A DNA stretch of 64,000 bases from Sporosarcina sp. BP05 (GTDB lineage Bacteria > Bacillota > Bacilli > Bacillales_A > Planococcaceae). The position numbers and the translations under genes were made by a program. The stretch spans positions 16,374 through 80,373 of the forward strand of contig NZ_JACFTD010000013.1 of assembly GCF_014282005.1 (NCBI RefSeq). The letters run 5' to 3'. The notes under the pieces were generated by a model. The model saw only the letters and a program-made list of their open reading frames with translations, was not told the origin of the DNA and did not search any database. Of the stretch, positions 35,008 through 47,946 are shown one piece after another. Numbering within the stretch: the stretch's first letter is position 1; each line of letters starts with the position of its first letter.

Positions 35008-35946
35008 TTACGACTCTACAGAAGAGTCCAATAGATCTATTCGATCCTCTTTCCGAATTTCACCCATCGGAACAAACATCTCAATATGTCTGTAAAGATT
35101 TTCAAACCTCGCCGGCAATACGCCACCGTATTCCCCATCCAGGTTTAGAAGAACCTTTTCATTTGATGTCACTGTAATCTTTTCTGCTTTAGTTGAAATC
35201 ACAAGCGGATCATCAAGATGCTCACCTCTGAGAGCAAGTGAAACAACACGTATGAATTCAGCGATATTACACTTTTTCAGGATGAGCAAAGTGAATTTCC
35301 CGTCATTAATGCTCGAATCGGGGGCAAGTTTTTCAAAGCCGCCGACTGAATTCGTTAAGCCAACAAGAAACATCATTGCTTCATCATCAAACACTTCTCC
35401 ATCGTATTCAATCTTGACGTGAGTAGAGTGGATTGACGGCAACATCTCAATACCTTTTAAATAATACGCAAGCTGCCCAAGTACCGTCTTCAATCTGCTT
35501 GGAACGTCATATGTCAATTCCGTCAATCTGCCGCCACCTGCAATGTTAATAAAGTGGCGGTCGTTCATTAAACCGACATCAACAGGAATCGTTTCTCCGC
35601 GAATGATAATATCTACCGCTTCGTTAATATCACGAGGAATGCGTAGCGCACGTGCAAAGTCGTTCGTCGTTCCCGTAGGAATAAGACCGACCTTAGGACG
35701 CTTGTCGAATGGGCTTACACCCGCGATGACTTCGTTCAGTGTACCATCCCCACCCGAGGCAATTATAAGGTCAAAACCAGATTTAACAGCATGTTTAGCC
35801 GCTTCTGTCGCATCTCCTTCACACGTTGTCGCATGACAAGAGGTTTCATAACCGGCCTTTTCAAGCTTCTCGAGTACCTCACCCAGGTGTTTGCGGAATG
35901 CTTCGCGTCCCGACGTCGGATTATAAATAATTCTTGCTCGTTTCAT
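35008..35946 (-). CDS. dgkB: Diacylglycerol kinase (lipid kinase)
   Basis: A 312-residue enzyme of the DAGK/YegS lipid-kinase family with RARIIYNPTSGREAFRK at the start, the nucleotide-binding LIIASGGDGTLNEVIAGV near 60, LIPTGTTNDFARAL near 87 and the C-terminal LNLDGEYGG near 265. DgkB phosphorylates diacylglycerol left over from lipoteichoic acid synthesis, returning it to phospholipid synthesis. GAGGG lies 8 bases before the ATG. Its position near gatCAB matches B. subtilis yerQ. Confidence 0.92.
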   Translation of the reverse strand: MKRARIIYNPTSGREAFRKHLGEVLEKLEKAGYETSCHATTCEGDATEAAKHAVKSGFDLIIASGGDGTLNEVIAGVSPFDKRPKVGLIPTGTTNDFARALRIPRDINEAVDIIIRGETIPVDVGLMNDRHFINIAGGGRLTELTYDVPSRLKTVLGQLAYYLKGIEMLPSIHSTHVKIEYDGEVFDDEAMMFLVGLTNSVGGFEKLAPDSSINDGKFTLLILKKCNIAEFIRVVSLALRGEHLDDPLVISTKAEKITVTSNEKVLLNLDGEYGGVLPARFENLYRHIEMFVPMGEIRKEDRIDLLDSSVES

Positions 35947-36025
35947 CCGGAATTCCCTCTATTCGTACATATGTTTTTTATTGATCAGCAAAAGTACTCC
36001 AATTATAAGACATGCTCTTTGGCGC

Positions 36026-36595
36026 TTAAGATTGTTTCTGCAATACTGGTAAGAAAGTTTTACGGATGTCATCGTATACAGTTAACCAAAGTTCAGGTTT
36101 AGATGTATATTCAGCAGTAATTCGCTCAATGAACGCCTGCTGCTTTTCTTTATACGTTGGTGAATCCGCCGCGGGTAAGTCTTTACGCAGTTCCAAAACA
36201 TATTCTTGGATAGCTGCCGCCCGCGGTCCCCATTTCGCCTCGACTTCCCCATCTTCCCCTAGCAACAAGTAGACAGGTATCGATCTGCCGCCGTTTGTCA
36301 GATGTTTGTCGATTAAGTCTGTATCAGCATCACGGTAAGCCGTGCGTACGTCAAGTTCCGCGGCTTCCGCTATTCTTCGAAGAACCGGATTATTCATCAT
36401 TGCGTCGCCGCACCAATCTTCCGTAATGACTAGGATATTTGGTTTCTTTACTTTTAACAGCTCGATGAATTCATCATCTGCAGGCACTTCGAATTGTTCA
36501 TAAATGCGAAAACTTTCTTCTTTATGTTTTTCCATCTTATTCATATACAGTTCGAGTGAAATGGCTTCATCAAAGTATTGTTTTTCAGTTTTCAT
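36026..36595 (-). CDS. Thioredoxin-fold protein with a single active-site Cys
   Basis: A 189-residue protein with a thioredoxin-like core; the active-site region reads VITEDWCGDAMMNNPVL near 56-72, so only the first Cys of CxxC is present. This WCGDA type is a known Bacillales subgroup, but its partner and role are unknown. A Pro-containing loop RSIPVYLLLGEDGEV near 105 fits the fold's cis-Pro region. AAAGGAG lies upstream of the ATG at 36595. Single gene. Confidence 0.8.
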   Translation of the reverse strand: MKTEKQYFDEAISLELYMNKMEKHKEESFRIYEQFEVPADDEFIELLKVKKPNILVITEDWCGDAMMNNPVLRRIAEAAELDVRTAYRDADTDLIDKHLTNGGRSIPVYLLLGEDGEVEAKWGPRAAAIQEYVLELRKDLPAADSPTYKEKQQAFIERITAEYTSKPELWLTVYDDIRKTFLPVLQKQS

Positions 36596-36663
36596 TAACT
36601 ATCCACACTCCTTTTCTTCAATTGTACGTCGTCCCTTCCCGCGAATCAAATTACGAGATTAGA

Positions 36664-36714
36664 AAAAGACGCTCTGTACAGTGACTTGAAAAAGTCTTAT
36701 ACAGAGCGTCTCGT
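36664..36714. terminator. Hairpin upstream of the repeat element
   Basis: AGACGCTCTGTA and TACAGAGCGTCT form a 12 bp stem with a long loop; A and T runs flank it. It follows the repeat-bearing 3' region of gatB on the minus strand and may be the operon's terminator. Confidence 0.65.
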
Positions 36715-36750
36715 TTTAAAAATAAGAAATAATAAGTTTTTACCTTAAAT

Positions 36751-36948
36751 GGTGTCTAGGCTCCAGGCGCCAGACGCTCGGAGGCTCACAGGATGTGAGC
36801 TACGTAGACATTGCCGCAGGACGCGGCGTACTTTGGCTACGTTCCTTGATTGTCAGTCGCAGGCCTACAGGATGTAGGTCATGCAGCTGGCGCCACAGGA
36901 AGTGGCGCACTTAGGCTGCGTTCATTTTTAACGGCACCTTACGCTTTT
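36751..36948 (-). repeat. Dispersed hairpin repeat element, copy A
   Basis: Five bp past the gatB stop. Read on the plus strand it holds four hairpins with an AGGAN loop: GCTCAC-AGGAT-GTGAGC (36784-36800), GCCGC-AGGAC-GCGGC (36813-36827), CCTAC-AGGAT-GTAGG (36864-36878) and GCGCCAC-AGGAA-GTGGCGC (36890-36908). Ends resemble AAAAGCGTAAG and CTAGACACC, shared with copies C and D in the other orientation. Confidence 0.85.
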
Positions 36949-36952
36949 CTCA

Positions 36953-38383
36953 TTACCTTTTCGCGATTTCCTCGAGAAGGATTTTATTGACGAGTGGCGG
37001 GTTTGCTTGCCCTTTCGTCGCCTTCATAATTTGACCAACGAGGAAGCCGACTGCGCGCTCTTTCCCGTTTTTAAAGTCTTCGATTGATTGTTCATTTGCA
37101 TCTAGTATTTCGGTGACGATTGTACGAAGCGTGCCTTCATCAGAAATTTGGACGAGTCCTTTTTCTTTGACGATGTCTGCTGCGTCTCCGCCGTTGTCAA
37201 TCAATTCCTTAAATACTTTTTTCGCGATTTTGGATGAAATCGTACCATCTGTAATCAGTTTGATCATACTCGCAAGACCTTCAGGCGTTAATGCCGTCGC
37301 ATCAAGTTCTTTTGCCTCTGCATTTAGGTAAGCCGAAACTTCACCCATCAGCCAGTTAGAAGCAAGTTTCGCATCCGCTCCAGCCGTAACAGTTGCTTCA
37401 AAGAAATCGGACATATCTTTTGTCAATGTCAAAACCATCGCATCGTAAGCAGGTAAATCAAGATCGTTGATATAACGTTCTTTACGAGCATCCGGAAGTT
37501 CTGGTATTTCAGCACGAACACGCTCAATCCACGCTTCGTCGATATGAATATCTGTCAAGTCAGGTTCAGGGATAAAACGATAATCATTCGCTGGGCCTTT
37601 GACACGCATAAGAAGTGTTTTACCTGTTGCTTCATCGTAACGACGTGTTTGTTGCTCGATTGTACCGCCAGATAACAAGACATCTACTTGACGATCCACT
37701 TCATATGCAATTCCTCTGCGTACAAAGTTGAATGAGTTCAAGTTTTTCAATTCCGTTTTCGTACCAAATTCCTCTTGTCCAAACGGACGGATTGAAATGT
37801 TGGCGTCACAACGGAGTGATCCTTCTTCCATACGGACGTCGGAAACACCTGTATATTGAATGATTGCTTTCAATTTTTCAAGGAAAGCATACGCTTCTTC
37901 CGGGGACCGTACATCAGCTTCTGTCACAATTTCAATTAGTGGTACACCTTGTCTGTTTAGGTCGACAAGTGAGTGACCTTCATCGGTATGTGTCAATTTC
38001 CCTGCATCTTCTTCAAGGTGAACGCGTTCAATACGAATCTTTTTCTTTTTACCGTCAACTTCAATTTCGACCCAACCGTTTGCACCGATTGGACGGTCAT
38101 CTTGAGAGATTTGGTAAGCTTTCGGATTATCGGGATAGAAGTAATGCTTACGGTCGAAATTAGTGATAGGCGCAATTTCACAGTTAAGTGCCATTGCAGC
38201 TTTCATACCGAAATCAACTGCAAGTTCGTTCATCACCGGTAATACACCCGGATAAGCTAAGTCAATAACATGAATGTTCATATTTGGTTCGGCACCGAAA
38301 TGAGCATGAGATGGAGACATAATTTTCGAATCTGTTTTAAGTTCTACGTGGACTTCAAGTCCTACTACTGTTTCAAAGTTCAT
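36953..38383 (-). CDS. gatB: Aspartyl/glutamyl-tRNA amidotransferase subunit B
   Basis: A 476-residue subunit of GatCAB, which binds and activates the misacylated tRNA. Typical segments: [18 protein letters not shown] at the start, [17 protein letters not shown] near 80, [11 protein letters not shown] near 127 and [16 protein letters not shown] near 145; the C-terminal YqeY/tail domain ([15 protein letters not shown]) is complete. The ATG at 38383 is 3 bp past the gatA stop; a longer frame from 38401 would overlap gatA and lacks a ribosome binding site. Confidence 0.95.
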   Translation of the reverse strand: MNFETVVGLEVHVELKTDSKIMSPSHAHFGAEPNMNIHVIDLAYPGVLPVMNELAVDFGMKAAMALNCEIAPITNFDRKHYFYPDNPKAYQISQDDRPIGANGWVEIEVDGKKKKIRIERVHLEEDAGKLTHTDEGHSLVDLNRQGVPLIEIVTEADVRSPEEAYAFLEKLKAIIQYTGVSDVRMEEGSLRCDANISIRPFGQEEFGTKTELKNLNSFNFVRRGIAYEVDRQVDVLLSGGTIEQQTRRYDEATGKTLLMRVKGPANDYRFIPEPDLTDIHIDEAWIERVRAEIPELPDARKERYINDLDLPAYDAMVLTLTKDMSDFFEATVTAGADAKLASNWLMGEVSAYLNAEAKELDATALTPEGLASMIKLITDGTISSKIAKKVFKELIDNGGDAADIVKEKGLVQISDEGTLRTIVTEILDANEQSIEDFKNGKERAVGFLVGQIMKATKGQANPPLVNKILLEEIAKR

Positions 38384-38385
38384 TA

Positions 38386-39849
38386 TTATTTCCCCTCCCA
38401 TATGACTGGAGTTTGTGTATGGAAATCAGTCGCTTGTTCGTAAGCATGTGCTACTTTGTAGAGTGTCGCTTCATCGTAATGTTTCCCGATGATTTGAAGA
38501 CCTAGTGGAAGTCCATTCGAAAAGCCGCATGGAACCGAAATTGCCGGTACACCTGCAAGGTTAATCGGAACTGTCAAAATGTCGTTTGCATACAGCGTCA
38601 ACGGATCTTCAAGCTTTTCACCAATCTTATAAGCCGTTGTCGCAGAAGAAGGACCGATGATTACATCGTATTTCTCAAATAGATTCGCAAAGTCCTGCGC
38701 AATGAGTGTACGAACTTTTTGTGATTTCACATATAAATCTTCGTGATGAGCCGCACCTAGTGCATACATACCGAATAAAATACGTTTTTTCACTTCGGTA
38801 CCAAAGGCTTCAGAACGTGAATGTGCGTATAGTTCTTCAAGATTCTGGACGCCTTCAGCACGATAGCCATAGCGAATACCGTCAAAACGAGCCAAATTTG
38901 ATGATGCTTCAGATGAAGAAATCACATAGTAAACAGGAGATGCATACTTCGAATGCGGAAGTGAAACTTCTTCCCACTCAGCACCAAGTGATTCGAGCAC
39001 TTTGAGCGCATCCATCACTGCATCTTTCGCTTCTGCAGATACGCCTTCACCTAAATACTCTGCAGGAACACCGATTTTCAAGCCTTTGATGTCGCCAGTT
39101 AGCGCGGCACGGAAATCAGGAACAGCCTGTGGAGATGTAGATGAATCTTTAGGGTCTAAGCCCGCAATTGCACTTAGCAATAATGCATTGTCTTCAACGT
39201 TGCGCGTAATCGGACCAATTTGGTCTAATGATGATGCGAACGCAACAAGACCAGAGCGTGATACGCGACCGTATGTTGGCTTCATACCGACAACGCCACA
39301 AAATGCAGCAGGTTGACGGACAGATCCGCCTGTATCTGAACCAAGTGCAAACGCAACTTCGCCAGCTGCTACTGCTGCCGCAGAACCACCTGATGAGCCG
39401 CCTGGAACGTATTCAAGATTCCATGGATTATGTGTCGTCTTGAATGCAGAGCGTTCTGTTGTCGATCCCATGGCAAATTCGTCCATGTTTAGTTTCCCGA
39501 TCGTTACCATGCCTGCTTCATTGATTTTATCAACCACTGTCGCATCGTAAACAGGTACAAAGTCTTCAAGCATCTTACTTGCAGCAGTCGTAACAATGCC
39601 TTTTGTAACGATATTATCTTTTAGACCGATTGGTAAACCGAATAGTGGTCCACGTCCGTCCATTGGCAGCTTGTCCAATTCTTCTGCTTTAGAAAGTGCT
39701 TGGTCTTCATTTGTCGACAAGAAAGCTTGTACCTGTCCATCCATTTTTTCAATACGGTTTAGTGATTCTGCCGTCAGTTCTTTGACAGATACTTCCCGAT
39801 TATGTAATAGCGACTGAAGCTCTGTTGCCGTCTTTTTGAATAACGTCAT
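38386..39849 (-). CDS. gatA: Aspartyl/glutamyl-tRNA amidotransferase subunit A
   Basis: A 487-residue amidase-signature enzyme that frees ammonia from glutamine for GatB. The catalytic Lys is in [13 protein letters not shown] near 77, the Ser pair in [14 protein letters not shown] near 152 and [14 protein letters not shown] near 173. All catalytic residues are in place, unlike PurQ elsewhere in this window. AGGAGG lies 7 bases before the ATG. Middle gene of gatC-gatA-gatB. Confidence 0.96.
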   Translation of the reverse strand: MTLFKKTATELQSLLHNREVSVKELTAESLNRIEKMDGQVQAFLSTNEDQALSKAEELDKLPMDGRGPLFGLPIGLKDNIVTKGIVTTAASKMLEDFVPVYDATVVDKINEAGMVTIGKLNMDEFAMGSTTERSAFKTTHNPWNLEYVPGGSSGGSAAAVAAGEVAFALGSDTGGSVRQPAAFCGVVGMKPTYGRVSRSGLVAFASSLDQIGPITRNVEDNALLLSAIAGLDPKDSSTSPQAVPDFRAALTGDIKGLKIGVPAEYLGEGVSAEAKDAVMDALKVLESLGAEWEEVSLPHSKYASPVYYVISSSEASSNLARFDGIRYGYRAEGVQNLEELYAHSRSEAFGTEVKKRILFGMYALGAAHHEDLYVKSQKVRTLIAQDFANLFEKYDVIIGPSSATTAYKIGEKLEDPLTLYANDILTVPINLAGVPAISVPCGFSNGLPLGLQIIGKHYDEATLYKVAHAYEQATDFHTQTPVIWEGK

Positions 39850-39874
39850 TTTTCTTCCTCCTTAAATCCATTCA

Positions 39875-40162
39875 TCAAAGGATAGTCGGCACTTTGATTT
39901 GTCCGTCTTCGTGTTCTTTCACGCTCTTCAACATCTCTTCCCTGTCAAGCGCGTCTGTCGGAATATCCTTACGCAATACATTGTAAAGCGGCAGTGGATG
40001 TGTCATTGTAGCAACCTGCTCAGTGTCCACTTCTTGTAGCTTATTGGAAAATCCAATCATGTCTTCGAGTTGCTCAGCGAACATTTCAGCCTCAGCGTCT
40101 GTCATAGCAATCCTTGCTAGACCTGCGTGACGTTTCACTTCATCAATCGTCAGTTGTGTCAT
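39875..40162 (-). CDS. gatC: Aspartyl/glutamyl-tRNA amidotransferase subunit C
   Basis: A 95-residue helper subunit that wraps around GatA and GatB: VKRHAGLARIAMTDAEAEMF near 8 and the closing VREDxx-type segment (here NVLRKDIPTDALDREEML near 60). The ATG at 40162 follows AGGAGG; a longer frame to 40201 has no good start. First gene of the gat operon. Confidence 0.94.
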   Translation of the reverse strand: MTQLTIDEVKRHAGLARIAMTDAEAEMFAEQLEDMIGFSNKLQEVDTEQVATMTHPLPLYNVLRKDIPTDALDREEMLKSVKEHEDGQIKVPTIL

Positions 40163-40235
40163 TGTTTTTCCTCCTCCTCTTTGAATTGTACGGTTAATCA
40201 TATCATCTTCCTATTATGATGAAAAGTTATGTTGA

Positions 40236-41366
40236 TTAATAGCCATAAATATGAACGAATGGCTTCGCGTCACCAGCCTCTTTTACGATTAATGCCTCCG
40301 GTCCATTGACGGAAGTTATACTTACTTCTGTATGCACATTCGGGAAATATTTATTGACGAGTAATGTCATATATTGCGTGAAACCAATCGTTTCACTTGT
40401 ACCAAAGAATTGGATTGGCACTTCTATTTCGAGTGATTTTAAGTTGCTGTCTTTATAAAATCCTGTGCCAATGACGTTGACGAAACTCGGGAAATACTCA
40501 TCGATATCTTGTTTGAATTTATCAAATGTCGTATTCATATCCCGGTATGCGCCAGTCTCTGAAGACGCCGGGAACACCACATACTTCTCTTTTACTTCTT
40601 TCCAGCCTGTCGGTGCCGATTGCCCTTTTCCAGCGACGGCTGTCGCAAAGTATGTGCCTGGAACAATGGAGTTGCGACTTTCTTGTTTAAACAATCCGAC
40701 AACAATCGGGATATCTGATAGCCCTTCCTGTGTGCGGAGACGACGAACGACTTCTTCTGCCATTTTCATGCCTTGCTGTTCAAGTACCTCATCCGTTATT
40801 TTGGTCGCTTTTCCACTTCTCGAATAACTGGTTGAGTTGAGTGCTAGACCGACCGAAATACCGGCAAGACGAACTTTCTTTTCATCCGTCATAACGAGGT
40901 AGTTCTGTTCGACGATATGGGCCAGATAATTCGGCGCTACTTCCGAGGCTGTATCTTCGCTCATGCCTTCATCGATGGGTGGATTCAAACCGGCCTCATT
41001 CGCAGAGCTTCTTGATAACCAGGCACGGGCAGTCTCCTTGTCAATATGTTGCCCTTCCTGGAAGTAATGATTTTTCGGATTGAAATGCTGATTGGAAATA
41101 CGTAACAGCCCTTCCTCGGCTTCCTGCATATCGTATTTTGTATAGATATTGCTAACGATAAGACCACGGCTCGCACTTTTCTTGAAAGGGATAGGCGTCT
41201 TGTAAAACTCTTCTTTCAATCGGACATCCGGTATCATGACAGTCTCTTCAACGCTTTCTTCGTTCTCCTGGATGACTTCTTCTTTCTCTGTTCCGAATGA
41301 AGGCAGACACCCTCCAAGTAGAAGAATGGCCGCGAGTCCAGGTAATACACCTAACTTTTTCATCAT
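40236..41366 (-). CDS. camS: CamS-family sex-pheromone-type lipoprotein
   Basis: A 376-residue lipoprotein: signal LGVLPGLAAILLLGGC with the lipobox ending at Cys20, then an acidic linker and the CamS domain (GLIVSNIYTKYDMQEAEEGL near 55; the rest follows). Related proteins in enterococci and staphylococci release short pheromone peptides from the signal sequence. In B. subtilis the homologue YerH sits at the same place behind ligA. AAAGGAG, inside the ligA end, lies 7 bases before the ATG at 41366. Confidence 0.88.
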   Translation of the reverse strand: MMKKLGVLPGLAAILLLGGCLPSFGTEKEEVIQENEESVEETVMIPDVRLKEEFYKTPIPFKKSASRGLIVSNIYTKYDMQEAEEGLLRISNQHFNPKNHYFQEGQHIDKETARAWLSRSSANEAGLNPPIDEGMSEDTASEVAPNYLAHIVEQNYLVMTDEKKVRLAGISVGLALNSTSYSRSGKATKITDEVLEQQGMKMAEEVVRRLRTQEGLSDIPIVVGLFKQESRNSIVPGTYFATAVAGKGQSAPTGWKEVKEKYVVFPASSETGAYRDMNTTFDKFKQDIDEYFPSFVNVIGTGFYKDSNLKSLEIEVPIQFFGTSETIGFTQYMTLLVNKYFPNVHTEVSITSVNGPEALIVKEAGDAKPFVHIYGY

Positions 41367-41370
41367 ATAA

Positions 41371-45644
<4,274 letters not shown>

Positions 45645-45697
45645 CTATTTATCGCCCTCTCGGAACATTTGTTCTTTTATTATACACTGATTTGGTC

Positions 45698-46390
45698 TTA
45701 ACGGGAAACCCGTTTCACCGCGTCGACTGTTGCGAGTGCCGCCTTGAAATCTTCATAGATGACGTTGCCAACGATAATCGTATCCGCGATTTCAGCCATC
45801 TTTTTAGCATCTTCAACACTTCTGATGCCACCGCCGTAAAAAAGACGTGTTTTTTCAAGCACGCGTGATGCTGCTTCTACTACCCTTGGATTACCGTACA
45901 TACCGCTGTATTCTAGATAAAAAATAGGTAATTTGAAAAGATGTTCCGCCATGCGAGCATAAGCGATGACATCCTCCTCGTCCGGTACTTCTGTCACGCC
46001 GGTCAATTTCGCCGCTTTACAGTCGGGGTTCATAATACAATACCCCTCCGCTTGAATTTCATCCCAATCCATCATATGACCATATTCACGGAGCGCGGAA
46101 TGATGGAGACCATTAATCCATTCTACTTTCGTTGAGTTAAGCACCGTTGGGATGAAATAATAATCAAAACCCGGTGTCACTGAGTCAACTGTCGATATTT
46201 CAAGTGCAACTGAAACGGAATATCTTCTGATGCGGACGAGTAAATCGAGTACGTTATCTAGTGTCACTCCATCTGTACCACCAACAATAATCCCATCTGT
46301 TCCTGACTCTGCAAGGAGTTCCAATTGCTCTTCTGCTACCGCTTTTTCAGGATCTAATTTAAAGGCATGACGCCATGTAGTGAAATCCAT
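45698..46390 (-). CDS. pcrB: Heptaprenylglyceryl phosphate synthase
   Basis: A 230-residue TIM-barrel prenyltransferase that joins heptaprenyl diphosphate to glycerol-1-phosphate, giving an archaeal-type ether lipid precursor. Typical segments: [13 protein letters not shown] near 6, [15 protein letters not shown] near 29, [12 protein letters not shown] near 155 and [16 protein letters not shown] near 185. Order yerC-pcrB-pcrA-ligA is as in B. subtilis. Confidence 0.93.
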   Translation of the reverse strand: MDFTTWRHAFKLDPEKAVAEEQLELLAESGTDGIIVGGTDGVTLDNVLDLLVRIRRYSVSVALEISTVDSVTPGFDYYFIPTVLNSTKVEWINGLHHSALREYGHMMDWDEIQAEGYCIMNPDCKAAKLTGVTEVPDEEDVIAYARMAEHLFKLPIFYLEYSGMYGNPRVVEAASRVLEKTRLFYGGGIRSVEDAKKMAEIADTIIVGNVIYEDFKAALATVDAVKRVSR

Positions 46391-46432
46391 GTTTGACCAC
46401 CCAATCTTATAATGTACGTTCCTCTAGTATAC

Positions 46433-46467
46433 CAAAAAAACCGGACAGATTCTTTCCCTGTCCGGTT
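46433..46467 (-). terminator. Terminator of yerC
   Basis: A perfect stem AACCGGACA / TGTCCGGTT with an 11-base loop, then seven T on the minus strand, just before the pcrB start. Confidence 0.85.
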
Positions 46468-46472
46468 CTCCC

Positions 46473-46504
46473 TAAAAGCGTAAGCCGCCTGCCTAGATAA
46501 CACC
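46473..46504 (+). repeat. Solo remnant of the dispersed repeat
   Basis: AAAAGCGTAAG joined directly to CCTGCCTAGATAACACC, i.e. the two ends of the repeat family (starts AAAAGCGTAAG, ends CTAGACACC) with the hairpin core missing. It lies between yerC and its terminator. Confidence 0.45.
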
Positions 46505-46530
46505 TAAAAGCATTTGGCATCTTGGGGTAC

Positions 46531-46851
46531 TTATTTAGTCTCGACTTGCTCTTCATCCACTTGCGGATAAAGGCGTCCAAGTACTTTTCCATACCCGCCA
46601 GAGCCATAATCCACACAGCGCCGCACCCTTGAGATTGTTGCAGTACTGGCACCTGTCTCACCTTGTATCTTATCGTACGTCTTCTTCATCATAAGCATTT
46701 GTGCCACTTCGAGACGTTGGGCGAGTGACTGCAATTCACTTATCGTGACGAGATCGTCAAAGAATTCATAGCATTCATCGAGGTCTTTTAATTCGAGCAT
46801 TGCCTTAAATAGTTGGTCCGTCTGATGGCCACGGATTTTGTCAATTTGCAT
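46531..46851 (-). CDS. yerC: YerC/YecD-family TrpR-like protein
   Basis: A 106-residue DNA-binding protein of the TrpR superfamily with helices DQLFKAMLELKDLDECYEFF near 12 and a helix-turn-helix around AQMLMMKKTYDKIQGETGAS near 48, followed by TATISRVRRCVDYG. In B. subtilis YerC has been linked to regulation of histidine genes; the target here is unknown. It lies between yerB and pcrB as in Bacillus. Confidence 0.88.
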   Translation of the reverse strand: MQIDKIRGHQTDQLFKAMLELKDLDECYEFFDDLVTISELQSLAQRLEVAQMLMMKKTYDKIQGETGASTATISRVRRCVDYGSGGYGKVLGRLYPQVDEEQVETK

Positions 46852-46878
46852 ACGTCTCCCTCTCTCTGAATGAATTTC

Positions 46879-47937
46879 TTAAGGGGTATATGTGACAGAC
46901 GTTCCCATTCCAGGATGAGTAGAAACGATGTGAATCCATGTTTTACCCGGAACTAGTTCTGCGGGAACACCATTTTCCATTGGTGTCAGGATTCCATCTA
47001 TATTTTCCCACTCGATTTCCTTTTCAATACCAGCGTGGAATAGCATACCTTTACCGCCCGACTCAATATCGACTGACTGTCTACCGACGTTATCGATTGT
47101 ACGATGAGCCGTTTCGAATATAAGTATATTAGACAGTTCCACTGGTTTTTCATTGGATTTATCGACTGTTACAATCCCTTTTACCATTCTATTGTACGTT
47201 CCTTTTTCAGCATCATAGGAATACGTGCTTGTAAATTCCGGGTCTGTTCCATAACGAACAATAAGCATCGATGCGATATCCCCTATTTTAGCATCTTCTA
47301 TCGATTCTAGGAAAGAAAATGCCGGTATTACTGACAATTCTATTGACGAATTGGTCTTCTCCATACCTGCTAGTACATTATCTTTCGTTGTATACGAATT
47401 ATGCGGAGCCCTTCGTTCTTTGGAGCGATTGAAAAGCGTTCCATCATATTGCATGCCGTTTATATTATCTACAAAACGGTCTTGCAGCATTTGTTTGGCA
47501 TCAGGGCTATATCCGTGCGCCACGTAAAATGCGTCAAGTCCTTTTGAGATATGAACAAAATAATCCCTAGCACTGCGAATAGGACCGATTTCTTCTGGCA
47601 ATTCACTTTGGAATAATGCCAAAAGCCTTGTGATGTTGCCCTCTGCTGCGAGTTCATAGACAATATCAGCATCACTAATACCTGATTGCGGCCTTGCTAG
47701 CGGATGGTTATTAATCGTAACAAGAACTGGACGACGGGTACTTTCCTCTTCTGATAGAACACCAGTGAACGGTGCTTTATACAAAGTTGGGCCCTGTACT
47801 GGTTCTTCTTCAACGACTACTTCTTTCTCTATCGGCTCGGGTACTTCGTCCTCCGCCTTCTCTTCTTTCGAACACGCCGCTAACAGCAATAGTAAGATTG
47901 CTATGAACAATAGCGATCCTCTCATTTTCTTCTCCAT
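46879..47937 (-). CDS. yerB: YerB-like DUF3048 lipoprotein
   Basis: A 352-residue lipoprotein: signal LFIAILLLLLAAC with the lipobox Cys near 22, then a Glu-rich linker and two DUF3048 domains (RPVLVTINNHPLARPQSGIS near 68; GPIRSARDYFVHISKGLDAF near 118). Its function is unknown; it is exported and anchored to the outer membrane face. GGGGG lies before the ATG at 47937, with another in-frame ATG at 47925. Operon partner of yerA and yerC. Confidence 0.87.
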   Translation of the reverse strand: MEKKMRGSLLFIAILLLLLAACSKEEKAEDEVPEPIEKEVVVEEEPVQGPTLYKAPFTGVLSEEESTRRPVLVTINNHPLARPQSGISDADIVYELAAEGNITRLLALFQSELPEEIGPIRSARDYFVHISKGLDAFYVAHGYSPDAKQMLQDRFVDNINGMQYDGTLFNRSKERRAPHNSYTTKDNVLAGMEKTNSSIELSVIPAFSFLESIEDAKIGDIASMLIVRYGTDPEFTSTYSYDAEKGTYNRMVKGIVTVDKSNEKPVELSNILIFETAHRTIDNVGRQSVDIESGGKGMLFHAGIEKEIEWENIDGILTPMENGVPAELVPGKTWIHIVSTHPGMGTSVTYTP

Positions 47938-47946
47938 CTCTGCCCC

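Noticed and set aside
36751..36948. CRISPR array or IS element
   Set aside because: There are no equal-length direct repeats with spacers and no transposase; the structure is a set of different small hairpins.
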